Source: Gracilariopsis chorda (taxonomy: Eukaryota > Rhodophyta > Florideophyceae > Gracilariales > Gracilariaceae). Taken from it: a DNA stretch of 37,206 nucleotides. The notes under the pieces are model-generated. The model saw only the letters and a list, made by a program, of their open reading frames with translations. It was not told the DNA's origin and ran no database searches. Position numbers and translations under genes: made by a program. Each line of letters begins with the position of its first letter. Positions within the stretch are counted from its first letter, which is position 1. The stretch covers positions 1 to 37,206 of the forward strand of contig NBIV01000514.1 in NCBI GenBank assembly GCA_003194525.1, read 5' to 3'. Positions 29,388 through 36,880 of the stretch are shown in pieces.

Positions 29388-29648
29388 AAGACGGGAAAAC
29401 GACCGCGGACGCGGAGGGTTCCCAGACGAAAATGGGTGATAAAAGCGCGTACGCCGTCTCCGGTTCTTCTTTCCTGGCATAGCCGGCTATTGTAGTATAT
29501 TGTTGTGGGGAGCTAGCTGCTCCCTTGAATAAACTTTCCCGTTTTGAACGGTGATTCTCGGTTGAGTTCCCCGTCTTCGACGGACCTTGCCTTGTTATCC
29601 TTTCCTATTGCCCTCCGTTTGCGCGGCAACGTTACCCAACTTGGGCAT
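29388..29648 (-). other. 3' untranslated interval between pol and polypurine tract
   Basis: This stretch of about 260 bases follows the likely pol stop and precedes the polypurine tract. No coding motif is recognised in it. Confidence 0.45.
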
Positions 29649-29910
29649 TTACCAGCGTGGCTGGAGCTGCAGTTCCTCTTTGAGGGTGGTATCGCACGAC
29701 CTGCGACCGTGGGAGGTGTTCGATTGACTCCCACGTATCCCCACTGGGGTCATACCCGTACCAGCGGACGCGGTATTGTAGAATACCATCCTGGTCCCAG
29801 GTGTGTCCGACAAGTCGGTCTACTACGAACTCTCGTTCGTAGACCTGCCGGCCGTGCCGGGGGTGGTTGTACTCCCTTGCGGGGCTGCCCGCTGTGCGGT
29901 ATAATGTCCC
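29649..29910 (-). CDS. pol: Chromodomain at the C-terminus of pol
   Basis: Minus-strand codons 29841-29686 read as a chromodomain: EREFVVDRLVGHTWDQDG, then QYRVRWYGYDPSGDTWES, then IEHLPRSQVVRY. The aromatic W-Y-G-Y core and the DTWE signature are those of Ty3/gypsy chromodomains, which bind histone marks and guide integration into chromatin. The frame is open back to about 29910. Just after RYH a 1-base shift is likely, because the neighbouring frame continues LKEELQLQPRW and ends with TAA at 29649-29651. The domain is overlaid by a run of hairpins (29739-29842). Confidence 0.8.
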
Positions 29911-31200
29911 TTAGCAGGGTGTTCGGCGATAACTCCGGCGTTGCCGTGCGCTGTGATAGCGGCCGCTGCTCATGCGGGAAGATATACCTCAAGAGGGTGT
30001 GTGGTGCCACGGTTTTCACCGGCAAGTCATTCCCCATTGGGGCAGGTTCATTTCCGCTTTCGCGGTATTGCGGGCGAACCGCCAGTCGGCGGGGGACTTG
30101 GGCTCCGCCTTCGTGGTTGAGCTCATGAACCGCGAGTTTGCGGGAAGATGACCACTCCTGCGGAATCGGCAATTCCACAATCCCCTGGGGGGTCCCGTGC
30201 GACACGGTGATTGGGTGGCAAACCGCCTCCCTGCCAGGCGCACGAGCGCTCTGCACCATACGTTCCGGCGATGCCGTGGTGTCCCCGGTTACTGACGGGT
30301 TGCCTGGGGCTAACTCCGGTACACCGGTATTTTGGTCAAAATTCCCCATTGGTAGGTGCCGGGCAGGTGCCGATGACACCCTTTTCAGGGGCTTGGCCGC
30401 TAAGTGCGGTGCACCGTCTCCACGCGGAGGAGCAGCGTCCGGTATGACCGGTTTTGAGCGTGCGATGGCGTGCGCTTTTTCCAGGTTCCTCGGTTCTTCC
30501 TCGCAGCGTTGCGAGAGGTGGCGCAAATTATTCCCCGGAACGGGGGGTTCAATTCCGTCAACGACGGGAGGCATTTCCGGTGCTTGCGAGCCAGGGCTTC
30601 AAGCTTCGACTGCGGCTTGGCTGCCTTTTTCCCCAAGAGGGGTGTGGGTATTTCCCTGTGAGGCCGGCGTATCTGGGCGCCCCTTCTCCGCAAGGCGCGG
30701 GTCTGATCGACCTGATTGAACAGCTTCCACGTGGGCATCCGCCAGTGGCGGCTTCGATGCATCGCTCTGCTCAGGGGATTGAGGGCGATCGTCGCCGTAG
30801 TCCCGTAACGGGGATCCCTCCCTGACAGGGGTGTGCGGTGACTGCGTTTCAACTTCCCGTTGCGACGACGATATCGTTCCTCGAAAACGAGTGCTCTCCT
30901 CCTCCTCTTCTTAGACGGAACGGCGGGATAAGGGATAAAATTCCCCACCTGGCGGGTATAAATGCGCGCCAGTGGAGCCGACGTGGTAGGGGAGGGCGCT
31001 GAGAGGCCCGAATTACCCGCTGAGCCGGTGAGTCGGACAGAGTCGGTAGGTCTGAGAGTCCCCGGCTGGGGTGTGGTAGTACCGTAGGCCTAGTACTCCC
31101 GGATGGTTCCGGTGTTGAAGAGTTTGTAGAAACGGGGTTGCCTGGATCCAGGACTACCTCTCACGAGGGAGGAGGGACAAGGACAACACACGATCACGGG
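29911..31200 (-). CDS. pol: Long basic/proline-rich linker between integrase and chromodomain
   Basis: About 1.3 kb separates the end of the integrase core from the chromodomain, much longer than the few dozen residues I would expect. Open frames on the minus strand (30400-30948 and 29750-30574) overlap in different frames. They are rich in Pro, Arg and Ser and include a nuclear-localisation-like PSKKRRRRALVF near 30900. No domain is recognised. This is also one of the densest parts of the hairpin comb. Whether one continuous protein passes through it cannot be decided because the frame breaks. Confidence 0.45.
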
Positions 31201-32366
31201 AAATCCGTTCGTGCGTGTCGCCCATCTCTACCACGACAGTGTCGGTGTTTACAGAGATGACCTTGGATGGTCCATCCACCACAGGCGAGAGTTTATGGCG
31301 ATTCTCCGGTTCCGGGTTGTAGTACTCCTTCCTGATGAAGATGTAGTTATTCGCCCGAGTCGGGACATTTTTCCTCGCAAGCGAGCATCATAATCCCGCT
31401 TGTAAGCGGCTTGGGCCCGTGCCATAGACGTCCGCGCAGCGGGGACCAGCTTGGAAAGCCATTGCCATTGCTGCCGGTAGATACCCACGGATGGGAAATT
31501 GTCCAAGGTAGCTTGGGGTTCCAGCGCCACAGGCGGGGGTTTTTAGATACAACCAACTCGAATGGCGAAACTCCGGTAGTCCGGTGTACCTGCGTGTTGT
31601 ACGCGTAGGTTACCGCATCAGCGTACATGTTCCAGTTCTTTGGGTGGTCTGCGACGTAGGAACGTAACGCCGCGAGTAACGTCCAGTTAAACCGTTCAAC
31701 TTGCCCATTACACTGGGGGTGGTAGGTAGTCGTGAACAAGTTCTTGACATCCAGGATGCGACAAACATCCTGGAAGAACTTGCTCACGAACTGCTTCCCG
31801 TTGTCAGAGAGCACCTCTACAGGGGGACCGTAGACAAAAATCCAGTGCGTCACCAGAGCCTGGGGCACTGTGAGAGCGGTTATCCTCCGAAGAGGGACAG
31901 TCCGTACCAGCTTAGAAAAGCGGTCGGTAATGACAAGTAGAAACTTGTTTCCACGTTTCGTGGTGATTAATGGTCCAAGAATATCGATCGCGATAAACTC
32001 GAGCGGCGCCCTTGCGGGGAATAGTTTCATCTTCTTCGCATTTTTGCGGAGTTTGAGGCGATTCTTCGCGCATTCGCTACAAAACCGCACAGTTGCGTAG
32101 CAATCCACCGCCATTGCGGGCCAATAGAAATCCCTTCGCAGGGTTAGGTAGAGTTTCCTCCCACCTGGGTGACCTCCAATGGGGGCGTAGTGTGATAGAT
32201 GCAACACCCGCGATTGCAGGGAATGTGGTACCACAATCTGTGGGCGGGCTTCGACCTTTCTTACGAGGTAGCCTTTGTCGTTTACCCCGAAAGGGACATC
32301 TTCACCACCGTTGATACGGGCACGAATTCTCGTACAGAATGGGTTGCCGAATTGTTCTCGGATCAT
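31201..32366 (-). CDS. pol: Integrase
   Basis: One open frame covers 32366-31347. It starts after an HYAPIGGHPGGRK zinc-binding segment (His pair, then C-S-E-C about 30 residues on). The catalytic triad follows: D in FIAIDILGP, D in LSDNGKQF and E in GQVERFN, the last two separated by 35 residues as in D,D-35-E integrases. YAYNTQVHRTTGVSPFELV is the usual post-catalytic block. After a 1-base shift near 31370 the C-terminal domain continues as NNYIFIRKEYYNPEPENRHK, then KLSPVVDGPSKVISV and ERISRDRV (about 31360-31210), the GPY/F-like module. Integrase inserts the cDNA into the host genome. A 58-nt inverted repeat lies within the catalytic core (31731-31788). Confidence 0.9.
31731..31788. repeat. 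Long inverted repeat inside the integrase core
   Basis: The arms pair as CGTGA (31731-31735), CAAGTTCTT (31737-31745) and CCAGGATG (31751-31758) with CATCCTGG (31766-31773), AAGAACTTG (31774-31782) and TCACG (31784-31788). That gives 22 paired bases, a 5-nt bulge on one side and a 7-nt loop. The same bases encode the conserved stretch from QFVSKFFQD to the LFTTTYHP block of integrase. Confidence 0.85.
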
Positions 32367-32890
32367 TTTTCCGGTGATACGGGTACAAAGTTTCCCGGTA
32401 ACGGGTTCTCAGATTTATCTCGCGATGCGAGTAGTTCGTCAAATTCAGCATCCTCGTCCCAGTTTTCTGGCCCAGCCTCGACGGCACATTCCGGATCATC
32501 CGGGTCTATGGCCATGAAACATGGGACTTCATCATCCTCCGTTGGGAGTGCTTCCCCACTTGTGGGTAACCGCGACAGGGCGTCGGCTTGGGTGTTCTGC
32601 GCGCCCTTTTTATAAATGACTTGAAAGTCATATTCCGCGAGGCGCAGTCTCCAGCGCATGAGGCGTCCCGACGGGTCGGAGATATTCATCAACCACCTCA
32701 GCGAGGAATGATCCGTGTACACGGTGAAGTGAACTCCCATAAGGTAGGGGCGCAGAGTGGTCATCGCCCATACGACGGCGAGGCACTCCTTCTCCGATAC
32801 GGAGTAGTTCCGCTCATGAACATTGAGCGAGCGCGAACAATAACCCATTGGGTCGTTTCCCCCTCGGGCGTGGTTTGAAAAAGAGCACAC
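32363..32890 (-). CDS. pol: Ty3-type RNase H and connection to integrase
   Basis: This open frame has MGYCSRSLNVHERNYSVSEK, then ECLAVVWAM, YTDHSSLRWLMN, MRWRLRLAEYDF and QADALSRL, in the order found in Ty3/gypsy RNase H. These carry the acidic residues E (ECLAVV) and D (YTDHSS). It degrades the RNA strand of the RNA-DNA hybrid. The last 60 residues are acidic and lead into the integrase frame, which overlaps by a few bases. The N-terminal VDTDSSHYQVGCAL part lies in the preceding open frame (near 32900). Confidence 0.88.
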   Translation of the reverse strand: MCSFSNHARGGNDPMGYCSRSLNVHERNYSVSEKECLAVVWAMTTLRPYLMGVHFTVYTDHSSLRWLMNISDPSGRLMRWRLRLAEYDFQVIYKKGAQNTQADALSRLPTSGEALPTEDDEVPCFMAIDPDDPECAVEAGPENWDEDAEFDELLASRDKSENPLPGNFVPVSPEK

Positions 32891-33369
32891 CCGACTTGGT
32901 AGTGGCTCGAGTCCGTATCTACGGAGTATGGCAACCCAAGTTTTGGGAGATGTAGGATTGGTGCTGATGTGACAGCCTCCTTCAAGGAGTTAAAAGCTTC
33001 CGATTGCTCGGGCGTAAATGTTCCCAGTTTTGGGGGGTTCCCCTTTCGCAACAACGCGTTCAGGGGCGCCGCAGTATCCGAAAAGTTCGGGATAAACCGT
33101 CGATAGACGTTGACCAGCCCCAAAAAGGAGCACAGTTCCATTTTAGTACGGGGTTCTTTCGCCTCGACGAGGGATTTGACTCGAGCTTTCTCGATCGCTA
33201 ACCGTCCAGGACGGATAATGTGACCCAGATACTTCACAGTATCTGTGAAAAACTCGCATTTCCTCACTTGAGGGTTATTCCCGCATCGCGTAGTACGGTC
33301 AGCACGTCTTGGACGTGAGTGAGATGGTCGTCCAACGAGATGATATATCATCAAAGGTAGACCAGACAA
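32761..33369 (-). CDS. pol: Reverse transcriptase palm/thumb and start of RNase H
   Basis: The minus-strand frame carries RKCEFFTDTVKYLGHII, then MELCSFLGLVNVYRRFIPNF and YSVDTDSSHYQVGCALF, which are the RT thumb/connection and the RNase H start. The catalytic box is at 33347-33362. The bases spell V-Y-L, then D-D only if one T is skipped, so the YLDD motif is split by a 1-base insertion in a T run. Upstream the frame shifts again, and 33370-33532 holds the remaining palm in pieces. Confidence 0.8.
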   Translation of the reverse strand: MSGLPLMIYHLVGRPSHSRPRRADRTTRCGNNPQVRKCEFFTDTVKYLGHIIRPGRLAIEKARVKSLVEAKEPRTKMELCSFLGLVNVYRRFIPNFSDTAAPLNALLRKGNPPKLGTFTPEQSEAFNSLKEAVTSAPILHLPKLGLPYSVDTDSSHYQVGCALFQTTPEGETTQWVIVRARSMFMSGTTPYRRRSASPSYGR

Positions 33370-33532
33370 CTCCCGCCACTTAAAGCGGTTGAGTAGAATA
33401 TCTACTGCACGCTGAAAGTTGGGGGGCGTTGGTTAACCCAAATGGCATCCGCTTGAAGCAGTACGTTCCTGCGTGGCAGATGAATGCGGTTTTGTCGCGA
33501 TCCTCCTGTCTGATAGGTACTTGCCAATATCC

Positions 33533-33754
33533 CTAATTGGCATCAAGGGCCGTGAACACGGTGGCGTCTCTAAGGGAGTCAATGCACTCGTCCATACGAG
33601 GGATAGGGTACGTGTCCCTAACGGTCACGGCATTGAGCCGGCGGTAGTCGACACAGAACCTCCAGGTTCCGTCGGCCTTTAAAGCCAGTACAACTGGGGA
33701 TGCCCAGGGTGATTGAGCGGGCTCAATCACACCTGCGCGGAGCATCTTGTCCAC
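33533..33754 (-). CDS. pol: Reverse transcriptase fingers/palm block
   Basis: This open block has GVIEPAQSPWASPVVLALK, then FCVDYRRLNAVTVRDTYP and FTALDAN, the most conserved part of Ty3/gypsy RT, including the first catalytic Asp in LDAN. It ends where SGYWQ would be expected, at a frame break. Two strong hairpins fall inside it: a 9-bp stem with a 2-nt loop at 33710-33729 and a 7-bp stem at 33522-33542. Confidence 0.85.
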   Translation of the reverse strand: MDKMLRAGVIEPAQSPWASPVVLALKADGTWRFCVDYRRLNAVTVRDTYPIPRMDECIDSLRDATVFTALDAN

Positions 33755-33801
33755 TTGGGACTGCTCCTCTTCCCGAGCTTTCGGACTGCCCTGTAAGGGG
33801 G

Positions 33802-34143
33802 TTATGCAACCGGTCGCGCACCGGGGATTAAATCGATCCGGTGTTCCGTTTCATTAATCTCGCCAAGCGAGCCATCCCACATTGTGTTGAATTCCCGTAA
33901 CATGGTACGGAGTTTGTCGCGGTGCGACTCTGGCACGTGGCTGAAGTCCAGCGCTTCAAGTGCTTTTTCCGGATCATTCCAGTCGTTGCTCGATGGAGCA
34001 TTGTCCTGTGGAACAGGTGTGGTTCGCAATTCGGAGTTACTCGGTATTTCGACGCTGAAGTAGCGGTTTCCTCCCCCTCCTAGACTTGACGTCTTCGAAC
34101 GGCGGGGCGAACTCCTCAGAAGGGGTGGTAACTCCGAGTACAT
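33802..34143 (-). CDS. pol: Pre-RT segment of pol
   Basis: This frame encodes LREFNTMWDGSLGEINETEH and RIDLIPGARPV, the linker that precedes the RT fingers in Ty3/gypsy polyproteins. It ends at 33802 by a frame break; the next conserved block starts at 33754. Its first third is Pro/Ser-rich. Confidence 0.75.
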   Translation of the reverse strand: MYSELPPLLRSSPRRSKTSSLGGGGNRYFSVEIPSNSELRTTPVPQDNAPSSNDWNDPEKALEALDFSHVPESHRDKLRTMLREFNTMWDGSLGEINETEHRIDLIPGARPVA

Positions 34144-34536
34144 CGGCGGCTGTCATCTTCGTTGGCAGCATTCCCATAGGATGGGGGTTACACTCCCAAT
34201 TACTTGGTGTTTGACCAGATACTGGGGGTGTTGCCAAGGTTAGCAACCAATATCCGGAAAGGAACATCCGGGGAAATGGAGAAAATTCCATTAGCTAGCG
34301 CCAGCTGGGATTTCTCGTACAACGAGGCGAGGGGTTGTATAACCCGAAGACCGTGTTGACGGGAAATTACCTGCACCCAGACTTGGGACTCAGCCGGTAT
34401 AGAAACCGAGGCAGCGACGCGGAGCTTGGTGGACTAGCGGGACGCGGGCGGTGGTTCCTGCGCAGCAGGGAGCGGAACTTGTTTCCGAGAGGACCGCTTT
34501 AGCGGGCGGCAAACAATCGGAACCGACGATCCGTCG
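34144..34536 (-). other. Protease-RT spacer without recognised domain
   Basis: This stretch of about 390 bases lies between the protease and the pre-RT linker. Short minus-strand frames are present (for example 34037-34291), but no motif is recognised. It is probably the variable spacer of the polyprotein, with frame breaks. Confidence 0.4.
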
Positions 34537-34945
34537 TCAAGTTCTACACGCCTGAGGCGGGCTGATTGCGTCGACAAATCTGTCGCAGTAATCACATCCC
34601 AGTATCACTGGTGCTGCCAATGAATGGCAAACGATGAAGTCCAACTTCACCACGGAGGTACCAAGTCTCACGACGACTGTGCCCACCGTTTGTAACGGAT
34701 TGTTTGTTCGCATCCAAAATGTCGGGGACCGCGTCAGAGCGGATATGTGACCGCACAAGCGGGGGTAACAATGATTCCACAACAAAGTTGGGGCCTGCAC
34801 CTGTATCCAGGACGGTGAGAAACCTCACCATAAACTGGGGATCAAGGCCAAGGTCGGCATAGACCTTATAATTGCGTTTGGCCAAGACCAAGACTCTACC
34901 GGGAATCCGGGGACTTTTACTCCGTATCCACGGGCGACGCAACAC
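34537..34945 (-). CDS. pol: Retropepsin-type aspartic protease
   Basis: The frame 34945-34592 has the active-site box FLTVLDTGAGPNFV. A 1-base shift near 34720 moves the rest into the frame 34800-34537, which carries NPLQTVGTVVVRLGTSVV and the C-terminal APVILGCDYCDRFVDAI, equivalent to the ILG-D block that packs on the active site. The protease processes Gag and Pol. As written, the domain is split over two frames. Confidence 0.82.
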
Positions 34946-35078
34946 ACCGAGTGCGCAGAGTCCGCTTCAGCGGTGTCTTTCCTCGAAAGGACTTTCACCG
35001 GGGAGCGAGGCGGGGACGCCTCGGGCGCCAACAGCCTCGTTCTTGAGGACGTCTCTCCCAAAGGGGAGACTCCCTCAG
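34946..35078 (-). other. Gag-protease linker
   Basis: This short Pro/Ser/Arg-rich stretch lies between the end of the Gag frame at 35079 and the protease frame. It is open in the frame 35061-34825. It has no recognised motif. Confidence 0.4.
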
Positions 35079-35888
35079 TTAGTTTTCCGCCTTCGGCGGT
35101 GGGTTGGGTTCCTCGACAACGAGTGCTTCATCCCGTTGACGGGGGTTTCTATCCGCATAAGCGGGGGTTGCAACGGATGGTTGCACGATCTCCCGAATCG
35201 GGGTGTATGAAGCTTGCCGCGCACGCGGGGTCTGTGGTAGGGCATGGGAAAAGTCCGTTCTAGCACGGAAGTAGGAAGCCGTCGGGACGGAACGTTTCTC
35301 CTCTGGAGTGAGGGCCTCGTAGTTTGCCACCACCTTGGCCATATCCTTCAGTGAGCAGATACACTGAGGCGAGGTATGGCCATAGGCATAACAAAGGTGG
35401 CAAATGAGAGCCAACACCGCGACAGGCGGATTATTATTCCGAGTATCGGAGAAGCGAACCGCAGGGCGGGTGTCAGTCCATGCAGGCCGTTGATAACGGG
35501 AATGACCGTTTGAAAACGGGAGTCGTTGGGGTTGGACCCCACCGTTTCCACCGTAAAGAACGGGATCTTCTGTTCCCGTATCACGGGTCATCTCCGTCGT
35601 CAACGGCAAATCACTGGTAAGTATCGACACACCATCCCCTTGCACTAAATGCACGGTATCAAATCCCTGTCTAGGGTTCCCATCCCCAGTGAGCGGGAGT
35701 GAGGAAGCTTTGCTTTCTATCAACAACGCCTTGGTGGATTTAGACCGATTGTTCGGAGTTCTTGCACGAAGTGCATCCCCTTCCGCTCGGGCGTGTTGGA
35801 CCAGCTCGAGATAGGTGATCCTCCGCTTGTCCTCCCGATAACGGGTAACTAAACCCCGGATTGCCGGGTCAAGACCATCAATGAACAT
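35079..35888 (-). CDS. gag: Gag C-terminal part with CCHC zinc knuckle
   Basis: This is a 269-codon minus-strand frame. The first 50 residues (FIDGLDPAIRGLVTRYRED and YLELVQHARAEGDALR) look like the end of a capsid domain. A single zinc knuckle CHLCYAYGHTSPQC (C-x2-C-x4-H-x4-C) follows near 35410-35370 and would bind RNA in the nucleocapsid. The tail is Pro/Arg-rich. It overlaps the preceding Gag frame, which points to a 1-base shift near 35880. Confidence 0.82.
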   Translation of the reverse strand: MFIDGLDPAIRGLVTRYREDKRRITYLELVQHARAEGDALRARTPNNRSKSTKALLIESKASSLPLTGDGNPRQGFDTVHLVQGDGVSILTSDLPLTTEMTRDTGTEDPVLYGGNGGVQPQRLPFSNGHSRYQRPAWTDTRPAVRFSDTRNNNPPVAVLALICHLCYAYGHTSPQCICSLKDMAKVVANYEALTPEEKRSVPTASYFRARTDFSHALPQTPRARQASYTPIREIVQPSVATPAYADRNPRQRDEALVVEEPNPPPKAEN

Positions 35889-36406
35889 GGTACTGCGCGC
35901 TCCCCAGCGGGGTATACGTTACCACATCTGTGGAAAGCCTTGTGAATGCGCACCGAGTAATCAGTCTCGGTCTCTCCAGCACGCTGGCGTGTATCTCGCG
36001 AAGCGAGGATAGCCTGCTGAATAGCGGTGTTTGTGGCGTACGAGCGCAGAAGATACTGCACAGCCTCCAGCCCGCAAGTAACCCCTCCCTCAGAGGCGCG
36101 AGAAGATCCTCTGACAGAGTTGTATTGGTCCTCCTCCACTCCCCGTAAGAAATACGGTAAAGCCAAATAGGCTTGTCCCTCATTCATACCGAGGATATCG
36201 GCCTCCGCTACAAAGCGGCATAGGAAATCCAGTACTAGGACCGGGTCCTCTCCAGTAAAATACTGGTTGCAGAGCGAGAGCTGCATTCGCTTAATGCATT
36301 CTCGCACCTTTCCCGTACCACGGGGCGTACGTCCAAGTGACGAATCTTCGAGCCGGTAGTACCGGTATGATAAAAGCTTCCGGTAATCCGGGTTTGTCGG
36401 TTTCAA
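35849..36406 (-). CDS. gag: Gag capsid-like domain
   Basis: This frame is like the retrotransposon Gag domain, with VRECIKRMQLSLCNQYFTGE, DPVLVLDFLCRFVAEADILG and EGQAYLALPYFLRGVEEDQY. The F-x-G-x-DP and LPYFLRG words are typical of Ty3/gypsy capsids. It would assemble virus-like particles in the cytoplasm. It overlaps the next Gag frame (from 35888) and the previous one (to 36291), so Gag is broken by two shifts. Confidence 0.8.
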   Translation of the reverse strand: MKPTNPDYRKLLSYRYYRLEDSSLGRTPRGTGKVRECIKRMQLSLCNQYFTGEDPVLVLDFLCRFVAEADILGMNEGQAYLALPYFLRGVEEDQYNSVRGSSRASEGGVTCGLEAVQYLLRSYATNTAIQQAILASRDTRQRAGETETDYSVRIHKAFHRCGNVYPAGERAVPCSLMVLTRQSGV

Positions 36407-36866
36407 TTCCCGGAGACCGGGGTGTCTTCTCCCCTTCTGGCGGGGTTCGGATCACACCTTCAGTGGCCGATGACCGCTTCGAGCGGGAGGAGTAGCCTCG
36501 CTTCTCGTTCTCCGAGTCGGAGTCCGAGGAGCTTGAGCTAACCGAATGGTTTCGGGATGAGTCCGACGATGTCGAAGAATCGGAGTCCGAATATTTTCGG
36601 TGGTGCTTCCGTCGATGACGGCGTTTCTTCTTCCCAGCAAGCTGGTCGTTGTGCGATGCCTCGTTTACTGGATCATCCGGGGATGGTTTGTCCCTGAAGA
36701 CGAACTGCTCCAGCGTCTCCAGGCGGGCACCAATCCGATGAAATCGGGCTTCAACTCCTTCTTTGAAGGTAGCGGGTTGTCCCAAACTCTCCAACACGGA
36801 GTTGACGTCAGACCGTAAAATACGGAGTTCCTCGGCGACCTCCTTTACGGGGGTTGCCAAGACCAC
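36291..36866 (-). CDS. gag: Gag N-terminal part: coiled-coil and Ser-rich segment
   Basis: The minus-strand frame begins with helical, heptad-like sequence (VKEVAEELRILRSDVNSVLE, then RFHRIGARLETLEQFV). A basic cluster KKKRRHRRKHHRK and an acidic/serine stretch (SDSDSSTSSDSS) follow. It looks like a multimerisation region plus a charged linker. The open frame runs a little upstream (RELKSLQEVV) to the hairpin CCCTTGTAGGG at 36885-36895, where the frame shifts to the segment beyond. Confidence 0.65.
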   Translation of the reverse strand: MVLATPVKEVAEELRILRSDVNSVLESLGQPATFKEGVEARFHRIGARLETLEQFVFRDKPSPDDPVNEASHNDQLAGKKKRRHRRKHHRKYSDSDSSTSSDSSRNHSVSSSSSDSDSENEKRGYSSRSKRSSATEGVIRTPPEGEKTPRSPGIETDKPGLPEAFIIPVLPARRFVTWTYAPWYGKGARMH

Positions 36867-36880
36867 CTCTTGGAGGGATT

